This document shows positions 24,406-33,426 of a stretch of 40,633 nucleotides of DNA, piece by piece (positions within the stretch are counted from its first letter, which is position 1; every line of letters starts with the position of its first letter). The notes below the pieces were generated by a model. That model did no database searches. It saw only the letters and a list, made by a program, of their open reading frames with translations, and was not told the origin of the DNA. The DNA lies in NCBI GenBank assembly GCA_050700835.1, contig JBOHDX010000119.1, positions 1-40,633 of the forward strand, read 5' to 3'. This DNA is from JBOHDX01 sp050700835 (GTDB lineage Bacteria > Actinomycetota > Actinomycetes > Propionibacteriales > Nocardioidaceae). A program made the position numbers and the translations under genes.

Positions 24406-25646
24406 GGGGTGGCTGCCGCCAGGGCGGCTGCCGGCAGCAGAGCAGTCTGGTGCTCGGCCCCGCTCTGGTCGACCACGAAGGCGCCGTACGGACCGAAGAT
24501 GTTGTGGTACTGGTTGTAGTCGATGCTGCCGCTGGCCCCTTCGTAGTTGATCTTCTTTCCGGCTTTGAGCATCGCTAGGCACTGCGGGTACGTCGAGCAC
24601 GTCGTGCCGGGAGGGTTGGTCACCTTGGTCATGTCATTGGAGACGGTTGTCCCGTCGGTCGTCTTGGCATAGTTCTCGGCGAGGGCGAGGGTGATCACGG
24701 CGTCGTAGGCGTAGTTCGCGTTCGCCAACGGCTGTTGACCCTTGTAGAGCGCGTTGAACTGCTTGAGGAACTCAACGTTTGCCGGGCCGCTCAGCGAGGT
24801 GCCATAGATCGACACCAGATGCGCGTGGGCCACCGGATAGGTGATCGCCTTGAGGTAGTCGGAGCCTCCGGTGATGTCAGTCCCGATGAACGGAATCGCC
24901 AAGTTGTCCAGCTGCTGGAACTCTCGGAACAGCACCGCAGCCGTCGGCGCGTCGGTCTGCGTGAAGATGACTTGCGGATGGGCGTTGATCACCTGTTGGA
25001 CCTGCGGGAGGTAGGACGACTGCCCGGGCGGCACGTTGATCGTGGTGAGGATGGTGCCCCCGAGCTTCTGGAAGGTCTTCTGGATCGGCGAGAGCAGCGT
25101 CTGCGCCGCGACGTCGGTGTAGAAGAGCAGGGCGGCCCTCGTGTAGCCCTGCTTGTGGGCGTACAACGCCATGGCCACGCCGAGCTGGGAGTCCGACGGG
25201 CTGTCCCGGAACAGGTACGGGTCGGTCTGGCGGTCCCGACCGGGGTCGCCGCCTTGGAACTCGTCGACGATCTTGCTGTTCTGCAGGATTGGCTCGACCG
25301 CCGCGATCTCCTGCGTGGTGGGGCCGATCACACCGGCGACGTTGTGTGACAGCAGATCGTGGGCCGCGGGAACGGAGTCGGCCAGGTCGCAGCCGGTGTC
25401 GGCCTGCGCCATGCTGACGCTCTTGCCCATGACCCCGCCGGCGGCGTTGATCTCGCGCTCCGCCGCGCGGGTTCCCTGCAGCATCGCCTGGCCGAGACTG
25501 GCGAGTCTGCCGGTGAAGCAGGACAGCACCCCGTAGGTGGGTCCGCTGCCGCCACTCGATCCGGACCCGCCGGACGAGCTGCACGCGGCAAGGTTTAGCG
25601 CAGTGACAGCCACTGCCACGGTGATGATTCCTCTTCGCCGGTTCAT
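24402..25646 (-). CDS. Branched-chain-type ABC transporter substrate-binding lipoprotein
   Basis: A 414-residue periplasmic-binding-protein type I of the LivK group. A basic start MNRRR, a hydrophobic segment and the lipobox LAAC with Cys22 mark a lipoprotein anchored outside the membrane. The mature part begins with a Ser/Gly linker, then YGVLSCFTGRLASLGQAML, GVMGKSVSMAQADTGCD and VAGVIGP, the classic LivK-like ligand cleft. Relatives bind amino acids, amides, or aromatic and short-chain acids. AGGAG lies 7 bases before ATG 25646. It is separated by only 43 bases from livF and joined by GTGA to the CoA-transferase gene. Confidence 0.92.
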   Translation of the reverse strand: MNRRRGIITVAVAVTALNLAACSSSGGSGSSGGSGPTYGVLSCFTGRLASLGQAMLQGTRAAEREINAAGGVMGKSVSMAQADTGCDLADSVPAAHDLLSHNVAGVIGPTTQEIAAVEPILQNSKIVDEFQGGDPGRDRQTDPYLFRDSPSDSQLGVAMALYAHKQGYTRAALLFYTDVAAQTLLSPIQKTFQKLGGTILTTINVPPGQSSYLPQVQQVINAHPQVIFTQTDAPTAAVLFREFQQLDNLAIPFIGTDITGGSDYLKAITYPVAHAHLVSIYGTSLSGPANVEFLKQFNALYKGQQPLANANYAYDAVITLALAENYAKTTDGTTVSNDMTKVTNPPGTTCSTYPQCLAMLKAGKKINYEGASGSIDYNQYHNIFGPYGAFVVDQSGAEHQTALLPAAALAAATP

Positions 25647-25689
25647 GTTCTTCTCCTGTCGACGGGTTCGGCTGTTGTCAGGACGCGTA

Positions 25690-26409
25690 TTAGTTGAGCC
25701 GGCCCACATAGAGGTTGACGACCTCGTCGTTGCGCAGCAGTTCGGGTGCGGGACCGTCCAAGCGGTTCTTGCCGAGCACCAGGACGTACGCCCATTCCGC
25801 ATGCCGCAGGGTGCGCCGGGTGTTCTGCTCGACGACGCACACGGCGACGCCGGTGTCCGCCACTTTCTTGATCTGCTCCCACAGCGTTGCCTGGAACAGT
25901 GGGGACAGCCCGGCGCTGGGCTCGTCGAGCAGCATCACCTGCGGCTCGATCATCAGCCCTCTCGCCATAGCGAGCATGCTGCGCTGGCCACCGCTGAGGG
26001 TCCGCGCCTTGCGGCGCAGGGCCGCGCGCAGGTCGGGGAACAGTTGGCACAGCTCATCGATGCGCAGGTTCACCCCACCCTTGCGTCGGTAGCCGCCCAT
26101 CTCCAGATTCTCCTTCACGGTCATGTCCGGGAAGGTGTTGGCGACCTGCGGAACGTAGGAAAGACCGAGAGACGCGAGGTTCTCGGTCCGCATGGACGTC
26201 ACGTCCTTGCCGCCGACCGACACGGTGCCTGCGCTGGTGCGCACCAGGCCGGCGATGGCCTTCAGCAGAGTGGACTTGCCGGCCCCGTTCGGGCCGACGA
26301 CGGCTGTGATCCTCCCCGGTCGGACGTCCAGGCTCACGTCCTGGATGACGGGCGCGCCCCCGTAGCCGGCGGTAAGACCGGTAACGGTGAGGCCCCCGAC
26401 CTCAGTCAT
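25690..26409 (-). CDS. livF: Branched-chain-type ABC transporter ATPase
   Basis: A 239-residue ABC ATPase of the LivF group. Walker A is GPNGAGKST at 39-47, the Q loop YVPQ is near 85-88, the signature LSGGQ is at 138-142 and Walker B VMLLDEP at 158-164. PSAGLSP after Walker B and the C-terminal VVNLYVG helix are typical of LivF. It pairs with LivG to power the LivHM channel. Its start overlaps the livG stop by 8 bases. Confidence 0.93.
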   Translation of the reverse strand: MTEVGGLTVTGLTAGYGGAPVIQDVSLDVRPGRITAVVGPNGAGKSTLLKAIAGLVRTSAGTVSVGGKDVTSMRTENLASLGLSYVPQVANTFPDMTVKENLEMGGYRRKGGVNLRIDELCQLFPDLRAALRRKARTLSGGQRSMLAMARGLMIEPQVMLLDEPSAGLSPLFQATLWEQIKKVADTGVAVCVVEQNTRRTLRHAEWAYVLVLGKNRLDGPAPELLRNDEVVNLYVGRLN

Positions 26410-27175
26410 CGTCCACCGCCCCGAGATAGGCGCTGACGACCTGCTCGTTGTCGCGCAGAGATGAGTACGGGCCGGAGGCGATCACCCGCCCCTGATCCAT
26501 CACGATCACCGAGTCGCAGACATCCTCGATGAACGCAAGGTTGTGTTCGACGACGATCACCGTCGCGCCCGCGGCAGCCAGGCGCTTGATCGCGGCGCCG
26601 ATCTGCTCGCCGAGCACGGGATTCACCCCACCCATGGGCTCGTCGAGGATCAGCACCCGCGGTCGCGCGGCGGCCACTCGGGCGAACTCCAGCAGCCTCT
26701 TCTGACCGCCGGACAACTGTCCGGCCGCAAGGTTCTTGACCGGCGTCAAGCCGAACGTCTCGATTAGTCCACGGATGTGTTCACGGTCGCCGTCTTCGGC
26801 CCGGCGCGCTCGCCCTCGTGCGAAGATCGCGCGCCGGAGACTCTCGCGCCGGAACTCCTTGAGCCCGATCAAGACGTTGTCCATGACGGTCAAGGAGTGC
26901 CACTCGCGGGGCGACTGGAAGGTGCGCATCAAGCCAAGGCGAGCGATGCGATGCGGCGCCCGCCCCGTGATCGGTCGCCCGTCCAGCAGCACCCGGCCCT
27001 TGTCGGGGCGCCTGAAGCCGGACACCAGGTCGATAGTGGTGCTCTTGCCTGCGCCATTGGGGCCGATCAGCCCGACGACGCTGCCCTTGTCCACCGAGAA
27101 GCTGCATTCGCGTACCGCGTGCACACCACCGAAACGCAGCCCGAGGTCTTCCACGCGCAGGATTGCCTCACTCAT
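26402..27175 (-). CDS. livG: Branched-chain-type ABC transporter ATPase
   Basis: A 257-residue ABC ATPase of the LivG group. Walker A GPNGAGKST at 38-46, signature LSGGQ at 154-158 and Walker B VLILDEP at 174-180 are intact. The GLMRTFQSPREW Q-loop region, the LivG-type helical insertion around residues 105-135 and the GGVNP after Walker B define the subgroup. It overlaps livM by 8 bases and livF by 8 bases, so the operon is tightly coupled. Confidence 0.93.
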   Translation of the reverse strand: MSEAILRVEDLGLRFGGVHAVRECSFSVDKGSVVGLIGPNGAGKSTTIDLVSGFRRPDKGRVLLDGRPITGRAPHRIARLGLMRTFQSPREWHSLTVMDNVLIGLKEFRRESLRRAIFARGRARRAEDGDREHIRGLIETFGLTPVKNLAAGQLSGGQKRLLEFARVAAARPRVLILDEPMGGVNPVLGEQIGAAIKRLAAAGATVIVVEHNLAFIEDVCDSVIVMDQGRVIASGPYSSLRDNEQVVSAYLGAVDDD

Positions 27176-28205
27176 CGACGCCGTCCCTGGGAGACGCCAT
27201 GACCGGCCGCTGGGTCGAGTCCGTGACCTTGCGGGGGGCGGGACCTCGGCTCGGACGCCACCGCGACGTGGCCTTGTCGACGCCGAGCCGTTCGGGAATC
27301 AGGCCCTGCGGGCGAAAGCGCAGGAACAGCACGATGAGCAGACCGATCAGCACCTGCCGCAATGCCGGAGCGAACTCCGGATGGCCCGAAACCGCCGGCA
27401 GGTTGCGGGTGAGCTCGATGAAACCGATGTAGACCACGAATGTGCCGGCTATGACGCCGAACACGTTGCCGCGCCCACCGACCAGCACCCCGGCATACAG
27501 AGTGAGAACCTCTATCGGGGCCCAAGCGGACGGATTGAATGCGCCCAGGAAGGCAGCGAACAGCCCACCGGCCACCCCGGCGAACGCCGCGCCGAGCAGA
27601 TATGCGCGGAACTTCGTCCCGAGCACCGACCGGCCGTACGCCGCAACCGCGTCCTCGTCGTCACGGACGGCGCGCAGCAGGCGCCCGAACGGGCTGCCGG
27701 ACACCCGCACCGAGATCAGTGCCGCCACGACCAGCACCCCGGCGCTGATCCCTAGCAGGAAGTACTGATAGCCGAAGTACCCGATCCCGAATGTGCTCGC
27801 CATCGGGTCGAACAGCCCCGAGACACCGTTGAACCCGTTGAACAGCGGCGTATACACCTGCACCACGACGTACAGAACGCTGATCGCTCCCAGGGTGGTG
27901 AGCGCGAAGTAGATCGAGCGGACGCTTCGCAGGGCGACGAAGCCGAGCACCGCGGCGATGGCAACCACGACGAGCGTGGCGATGAGTACCGCCAACGGGT
28001 ACGGCAGCCGGTAGCCGAGGATGTATTCGACGGGCGCGACCGGCTTGCCCACAGTCAACACGATCGTCAAGTACGTGCTGATCGCGATATAGCCGTAGTA
28101 ACCAAGGTCGAAGTCACCCGACATCCCCCAGATCACGTTCAATCCGAGGGCCATCACCGAGAAGATGCAGGCCTCGGTGAGGATCGAGATCCAGTAGGCG
28201 CTCAC
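27168..28205 (-). CDS. livM: Branched-chain-type ABC transporter permease
   Basis: A 345-residue membrane protein with about nine to ten hydrophobic segments. It carries the LivM signature of a glycine-rich VRVSGSPFGRLLRAVRDDEDAVAAYG loop (EAA-like motif facing the ATPase) and LNVIWGMSGDFDLGYYGYIA near the N-terminus. A charged tail of about 40 residues follows the last helix. It forms the pore with LivH. The start GTG 28205 overlaps the livH stop by 4 bases (GTGA). Confidence 0.93.
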   Translation of the reverse strand: MSAYWISILTEACIFSVMALGLNVIWGMSGDFDLGYYGYIAISTYLTIVLTVGKPVAPVEYILGYRLPYPLAVLIATLVVVAIAAVLGFVALRSVRSIYFALTTLGAISVLYVVVQVYTPLFNGFNGVSGLFDPMASTFGIGYFGYQYFLLGISAGVLVVAALISVRVSGSPFGRLLRAVRDDEDAVAAYGRSVLGTKFRAYLLGAAFAGVAGGLFAAFLGAFNPSAWAPIEVLTLYAGVLVGGRGNVFGVIAGTFVVYIGFIELTRNLPAVSGHPEFAPALRQVLIGLLIVLFLRFRPQGLIPERLGVDKATSRWRPSRGPAPRKVTDSTQRPVMASPRDGVDE

Positions 28206-29077
28206 GTTATGACCGTCTTCGTCCCCCGTACCAGGATCCCGTTGGGCCGGGTCAGCATCAAGATCACCAGGATGGCGAAGGCAAAGGCGAGCTCGTAACT
28301 CGAGTTCGTGTAGCTGCCGGCAAGTTCGAGCGCGAGGCCGACGATCAGGGCACCGAGCAGCGTGCCGTACGCCCGGCCCAGCCCGCCAGCCACCGCGGCA
28401 GTGATAGTGATCAGCAAGAAGCCGTTGCCGAAGGAAGGGCTGAAAGCGCCGACGTTCTCGGCCAGGACGAAGCCGGCGAAGCCCGCGATCGCCCCGGCCA
28501 GTAGCCAGGTCTGGGCGACGACGGCACGCGCACGAATGCCGCTGGCCCGGGCCAGGTCACGGTTGTTGGCGACCGCCCGAAGCGCCTTGCCGAATTTCGT
28601 GCGCTGCAGCAGCAGGTACAGCCCGGCTGCCACGACGAGGGCGGACAGGATGACCAGAAGCTCGGCGTGGGTGAACTGGAACGGGCCGTACCGGTGCGGC
28701 GCCCCCTGGCTGATGGTGTAGGCGCGAGCCGATGCGCCGAACATCATGATCATGAAGTTCTGAAGAACTAATGAGACGCCTAGGGAGGCGATCAAGGTCA
28801 CCAGCGCCGGTTGTCGGGAGAATCGTTCAATGAACGCGACGTTCATCAGTAGGCCGGCGACGGCGCCGACCCCCGCAGCGCACGCGGCGGCGATTATTAC
28901 GCTCCCCACATGGGGTTGGACGAGATACGCGGTGAACGCACCGATCGTGAGCAGCTCCCCGTGGGCGAGGTTCGCCACCCGGCTCACCGCGTACTCAAGC
29001 GTGAACGCGACCGCTGACAGCGCCAGGATGGCCGCCGTCACGAAGCCGTAGCCCACATCGAGCAGAAACTGCTGCAC
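28202..29077 (-). CDS. livH: Branched-chain-type ABC transporter permease
   Basis: A 291-residue membrane protein of the LivH group. ANLAHGELLTIGAFTAYLV is the family hallmark near the N-terminus. RTKFGKALRAVANNRDLARASGI is the cytoplasmic loop that contacts the ATPases. GTG 29077 is preferred because AGGAGG precedes it by 5 bases; the ATG at 29101 would place that site inside the gene. It is the first gene of the operon and its promoter must lie in the 138-base gap to the divergent GntR gene, which holds the palindrome. Confidence 0.92.
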   Translation of the reverse strand: MQQFLLDVGYGFVTAAILALSAVAFTLEYAVSRVANLAHGELLTIGAFTAYLVQPHVGSVIIAAACAAGVGAVAGLLMNVAFIERFSRQPALVTLIASLGVSLVLQNFMIMMFGASARAYTISQGAPHRYGPFQFTHAELLVILSALVVAAGLYLLLQRTKFGKALRAVANNRDLARASGIRARAVVAQTWLLAGAIAGFAGFVLAENVGAFSPSFGNGFLLITITAAVAGGLGRAYGTLLGALIVGLALELAGSYTNSSYELAFAFAILVILMLTRPNGILVRGTKTVIT

Positions 29078-29149
29078 GGCAACCTCCTGCCACGGTGGCA
29101 TCGGCGTCCAGCGGCGCTGGCGTGGCCGACGACGGGCGTGACGCACGTT

Positions 29150-29170
29150 ACAAGTGGCTCAGCCACTTGT
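29150..29170. promoter_or_regulatory. Palindromic operator between livH and the FadR-type regulator
   Basis: ACAAGTGGC (29150-29158), a 3-base spacer TCA, and GCCACTTGT (29162-29170) form a perfect 9-3-9 inverted repeat. Immediately downstream CTTGTCC and CTGTCC repeat a half-site-like TGTCC. TACGTT (29203-29208) ends 7 bases before the regulator ATG and may be its -10 box, giving a leaderless message. FadR-type GntR proteins bind short palindromes of this kind, so I infer control of both directions. Confidence 0.78.
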
Positions 29171-29215
29171 CCAGATACTGTCCAAGCCTCTTGCCGGAGC
29201 GATACGTTCGTCGTT

Positions 29216-29974
29216 ATGGACGGGGAAAGGGCGCAGACCCGCGGGCGGCTTCGCCCGGTCAGGCGCACGTCGCTGTATGAAGGTGTGCTCGAACGGATCC
29301 GTGAGTACGTCGAGACGGAAGGGCTGCATAAGGGGGACCGCTTGCCCTCTGAACGCGATCTCGCCGATCAGCTGGGCGCCAGCCGCGCCACCGTCAAGCA
29401 GGCCCTGGTCGTGCTGGAGGTCCAGCGCCTCGTCGAGACCAGACACGGAGGCGGAACGTTCCTGCTCCGCGATGACGTGAAGTTCGACAGCGTGTCCGCA
29501 CTGCTCGCAAGGCGTGACCGACTCCCGCACGTGATGGACGCCCGCATCGCCCTCGAGGGCAAGCTGGCCGAGCTGGCGGCGCTGCGACGCACGGAGGACG
29601 ACGTCCTCGCCATGCAGGACGCGCTGGCCGACATGGCGGAGGCTGTCACCGCGGATCGGGACGCCAACCCCGGCGACAAGCAGTTTCATGGTGCGGTCGC
29701 AGCAGCCGCACGAAACCCGCTGCTTTCGAGGTTCCTGAACGAGATCGAAGACGAGGTCACCGAGAGCCGCAGCGAATCACTGCGCCAGCGCGGCCGTCCT
29801 CGGCAGTCCCTGCGCCAGCACCAGCGGATCGCCGACGCGATCCGAGACGGCAATCCGCGGGCCGCGCGGGCAGCAATGGAGCGGCACCTGGCGAGCGTCC
29901 GCAAGGTCAGGTTGCTCGACTGGCAGATCGACGCGCAGGACGATCCATCAAACGGCGCTCGCCGGTCGGAGTGA
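29216..29974 (+). CDS. GntR-family regulator, FadR (FCD) subfamily
   Basis: A 252-residue two-domain regulator. Residues 17-85 form the winged helix with LPSERDLADQLGASRATVKQ and the wing RHGGGTF. The rest is an all-helical FCD ligand domain. Its metal-binding set is visible: Asp154 and His158 (DKQFHGA), His202 and His224. Such domains hold a divalent metal that coordinates a carboxylate ligand. This fits control of a carboxylic-acid uptake and CoA-activation operon. ATG 29216 is chosen for domain position. Divergent from livH with the 9-3-9 palindrome between them. Confidence 0.92.
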   Translation: MDGERAQTRGRLRPVRRTSLYEGVLERIREYVETEGLHKGDRLPSERDLADQLGASRATVKQALVVLEVQRLVETRHGGGTFLLRDDVKFDSVSALLARRDRLPHVMDARIALEGKLAELAALRRTEDDVLAMQDALADMAEAVTADRDANPGDKQFHGAVAAAARNPLLSRFLNEIEDEVTESRSESLRQRGRPRQSLRQHQRIADAIRDGNPRAARAAMERHLASVRKVRLLDWQIDAQDDPSNGARRSE

Positions 29975-30153
29975 GCGATTTGCGGGAGCCGGTTCCAACT
30001 CTTCGAGGTTCAGCAATCGGGTGAGTCCACCGAAGGGCTGCTGGTGCGCCGGCGACGCTGGCCGCGTTCCGGGTCATCGTCCGAGCCGGGCCTGGTGGAC
30101 TCCGGCGTTCATGAAGCCCATGTGTGCACTTGTCCGACTTCCGGCGGCCTCGT

Positions 30154-33100
30154 TCACGGGTGACCGATCATCGCTTCCCTGGCCAGCGCCTGAGCTCTGG
30201 AGACCAGGACCGGGCTGCCTTTACGCCGGTAGATTCTCGCTGCACGGCCAGCCAGTCGCACGGCCTCATCCACCTGCCCCATCCGACCCACGACCTGACA
30301 CCGGGTGGCAATGACGTCCCCACGGATGGTGAGCAGCTCTGTCCGCGAGGCGAGTGCGAGCGCGGCGCAGGAAAGCTCATCGGCCCTGTCGAGCTCGTCC
30401 TCGAGCAGGTGAACCGTTGCCGCCACGCGCCGCCACTGGATCTGCGCCGCGACATCGGCCCTGCTTGCCATGGCCCGGCTGACCTGGAGGATCCGCTTCG
30501 CCTCCGACAGCTCACCTTGCCGGGCCACAACCTCGGCGAGGTAGGGCGCGAGCGTGGCGAGATGCGCGTGGTCTCCGAGCCTGCTGTACGTCTGGTAGGC
30601 GTAACGGTAGTCGCGTTGGGCGGCCGCCAGATTGCCTCCAAGCTGCTCGATCTGGCCGCTTCGCCAGGCGCCAATAGCCGCGTGCCACGGCCATCCGAGG
30701 TCGGCCGAGATTTCACGACACTCAGAGATCATGGCCAGAGCCCTGTCGTGGATTCCCTGCCAGGCGTACGCCATGCCGATGGTGCCGATCGTCACGACCC
30801 GCAGGAGCGGTTCGCCTGGGGCCAGCTCGGCCAGTGAGCCGACCCGTGACAGCACCTCCTCGACCGGCGCCGAGCCGTCGCGCAGCCCGCTGGCGACGAA
30901 GCCGGCCGCCAACGCCAGCTCGCGGGTGTGTCCGGTGCTGCCGCAGAGCTCCAACGCCCGTTCGGCGGCCCGCACCTGCTCGGAGTACTGGCCCGCGAGG
31001 TTGTGGACGTTCGCCAGCAGCAGCCACACACGAACGAGACTTGCCCGGTCCTGGCACTGCTCGAACCGCGCGATCGCCCGCCTCGCTTCCAGGCGAAGCT
31101 GTGGCAGGGCAACGGCGGTCGGATCCAGGTCCAGACGCACCCAGGTGCGCTCGATGCGGATCCGATGCGTCGCCAGGTCGTCGAGCGCTGCCGTCGCCTC
31201 GTTCATCGCATCGCTCAGAACGGTCTCGGCCCTGTGTGGCTCCCCGGCGTCGGCCAACGCAGCAGCGAGGTCGCCCAGCGCGCGAAGCCTCGTCGGGTGC
31301 CCGCGGGGAAGGGACCGCGCGGCGCATTGCAGCAGGGACGCCGCGCCCTGCATCTCGCCGCGTCCCAACGCCTCGCGACCGGCTCCGGCGACGCGTTCGA
31401 CGGCGACCGACGGCGACCTCCCGCCCGCCGCAAGGGCAGTTTCGCCGCCCCCTCCCTGCGCTTGGTCCAGATGATGGGCCAGTCGGCCGATCGAGGAGGC
31501 CAGATCCGACTCGTTGGCCACGATCCAGCCCACCATGAGCTCGTGGAGCCGCGCCCGTTCTGAAGGGATCAGGGTGGCTCCCAGCCTGTCGCGCACCAGC
31601 TCGTGCCGGAACACGAACACCTCACCGCGTTGACCTCGCTGCGTCCTGTAGACGAGGCCCGCCGCGACAAGCCGCTCGAGTGCCGTCGCCGGGTCGACTC
31701 CTGCAGCCGAACTGACCAGATGCGTCACCGTCGCCCGGTCGAAGCTCATGCCCACCACCGAGGCAGCGGCGCCGACTCGGCGGACGTCATCAGGCAACTC
31801 GGGCGTCGACGTCGCACGAGCGCGTGATGCCAAGCATTCCGAGACCAGCAACGCATTGCCACCCGTCTGCTCTGCGAGCGTGCGTACCAGCGACTTGTCC
31901 ACCTGTGCCGGGTCGCCAAGGACGGCAGTGGCAAGCTCCGCGACCTCACGGTGGGACAACGGTGGAAGCAGGAGGGTCGACGAGGCCGGAACCAGGGCGG
32001 CCCAGCCGGGACGATGCTCCAACAGCTCGCGGCGCGCGCAGCAGGTCAACATGATCGAGCCGCCGCCACGGCAGGCGATGTCTTCGATGGTGTCCAGCAG
32101 CTCCGGTGCCGCCCAATGGATGTCGTCGAGCAGCAGCAGCACAGGTGTGTGCAGCGCCGCTTCCTGCAACATCTGCCGCACCACGACCCGGGTCTGATGA
32201 AGCGACGCCGGGCCACGTTGCTCCGCATCGACGGTGGACGCGCCGACAGCACGCAACAGCGGCCCCAGGCCGTCGCGCCACTCGTACGGCCGACAGCTCG
32301 CACGGAAGACCTGGACGCGCCGGCTCGCGGCCAATGATCGCGCGAAGTCCTCCACCAACGCTGTCTTGCCGATCCCGGGGTCACCCAGAACGCTGACCAA
32401 GGCCGGGGTGCCGCGGGCGGCGACTCGTTCGAAGACTTCGCCCAGCAGGGATCGCTCCGCCCGCCGGCCGACGATCGTCGACCGACCGGTGTCGATTGCT
32501 GTGGGGGCCGGGCGAGGTTCGTGTCCGTCGTGGCCCGCCAAGATCGCCCGTTGGATGGCTTGGATCGGCGGCCCCGGCTCGACGCCGAGCTCTCGTCCCA
32601 GCAGCCGCCGCACGTCGTGAAAGGCACGCAAGGCATCTGCTTGGCGGCCGGATCGGTCCAGCGACAGCATCAGGCGCTGCCACAGTGCCTCGTGGAACGG
32701 AAACTCCTCGACGGCGTCGTAGAGCTCGCCGATGATCTCCCCGTGCCGGCCCAACGCCAGGTCGGCGTCGATGCACTCCAAGATCGTCGCGATGCGAAGC
32801 TCCCCCAGCCGAAGCTGCCCTGCTGGCGCGAACGGCGCGCGCGAGAACTCTTCCAACGGCGGACCGCCCCACAAGGACAGGGCCAACCTGAACTCGGTCG
32901 ACGCGTCCTCGAATCGGCCCGCCCGCGCGGACGCCCGTCCGGCGTCGGCGTGGCACCGGACCTCGTCGAGGTCGAGCTGACCGGGTCCCCGGGTCAGCTC
33001 GTAGCCGGCCGCAGTGAGCCGGATGGCGTCGGCCGGGCCGCGGCCGCCCCTCCTGAGCAGTCCACGCAGCCGGGAAACGTACACCTGGATCGCATTCTCG

Positions 33101-33291
33101 GCCCTCCTGGGCGGTGTCACCCACAGACCGGCCAAGAGCCGACGGGTTGACACCGGACGGGAGTCCGCCAGCAGGAGCATCGCCAGCAGGGCGCGCTGCT
33201 GCTCGCCGCCGAGGCCGATCTGCTCGCCGTCGACCGTGACGATCAGGCGACCCAGCAGCCGGTACGCGACCATGCCTGGCGGTCGAGACAC
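30154..33291 (-). CDS. SARP-type regulator with BTAD, ATPase and TPR domains
   Basis: A 1045-residue AfsR-like transcription factor. Residues 8-98 are an OmpR-type winged helix with VSTRRLLAGLW and NAIQVYVSRLRGLL. Residues 105-250 are the bacterial transcriptional activation domain, ending LGVEPGPPIQAIQRAIL. A STAND ATPase domain follows with Walker A GDPGIGKT at 303-310 and Walker B LLLLDDIHWA at about 385-394. The final 450 residues are TPR-like helices. Large SARPs of this kind activate secondary-metabolite or other operons after an ATP-dependent switch. No biosynthetic cluster is in view. GTG 33291 or ATG 33273 may be the start. It is divergent from the secreted-protein gene. Confidence 0.9.
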   Translation of the reverse strand: MSRPPGMVAYRLLGRLIVTVDGEQIGLGGEQQRALLAMLLLADSRPVSTRRLLAGLWVTPPRRAENAIQVYVSRLRGLLRRGGRGPADAIRLTAAGYELTRGPGQLDLDEVRCHADAGRASARAGRFEDASTEFRLALSLWGGPPLEEFSRAPFAPAGQLRLGELRIATILECIDADLALGRHGEIIGELYDAVEEFPFHEALWQRLMLSLDRSGRQADALRAFHDVRRLLGRELGVEPGPPIQAIQRAILAGHDGHEPRPAPTAIDTGRSTIVGRRAERSLLGEVFERVAARGTPALVSVLGDPGIGKTALVEDFARSLAASRRVQVFRASCRPYEWRDGLGPLLRAVGASTVDAEQRGPASLHQTRVVVRQMLQEAALHTPVLLLLDDIHWAAPELLDTIEDIACRGGGSIMLTCCARRELLEHRPGWAALVPASSTLLLPPLSHREVAELATAVLGDPAQVDKSLVRTLAEQTGGNALLVSECLASRARATSTPELPDDVRRVGAAASVVGMSFDRATVTHLVSSAAGVDPATALERLVAAGLVYRTQRGQRGEVFVFRHELVRDRLGATLIPSERARLHELMVGWIVANESDLASSIGRLAHHLDQAQGGGGETALAAGGRSPSVAVERVAGAGREALGRGEMQGAASLLQCAARSLPRGHPTRLRALGDLAAALADAGEPHRAETVLSDAMNEATAALDDLATHRIRIERTWVRLDLDPTAVALPQLRLEARRAIARFEQCQDRASLVRVWLLLANVHNLAGQYSEQVRAAERALELCGSTGHTRELALAAGFVASGLRDGSAPVEEVLSRVGSLAELAPGEPLLRVVTIGTIGMAYAWQGIHDRALAMISECREISADLGWPWHAAIGAWRSGQIEQLGGNLAAAQRDYRYAYQTYSRLGDHAHLATLAPYLAEVVARQGELSEAKRILQVSRAMASRADVAAQIQWRRVAATVHLLEDELDRADELSCAALALASRTELLTIRGDVIATRCQVVGRMGQVDEAVRLAGRAARIYRRKGSPVLVSRAQALAREAMIGHP

Positions 33292-33426
33292 GCCTTGAGC
33301 GTAGATCCGGGATAACCCGCGGTCCGGCGATTCAGCGATCGTTCAGGGCGTGCCAGCACGCTCGTCCAGCAGAGACAATGCACCGTCGGCAGGCGCGCGG
33401 CGGGGCCCGACTGAACGGAGCCCACC

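Noticed and set aside
24406..24600. Upstream extension of the CaiB frame
   Set aside because: It overlaps the end of the binding-protein gene in another frame and is Arg/Gln-rich. GTG 24405 begins the family-like sequence.
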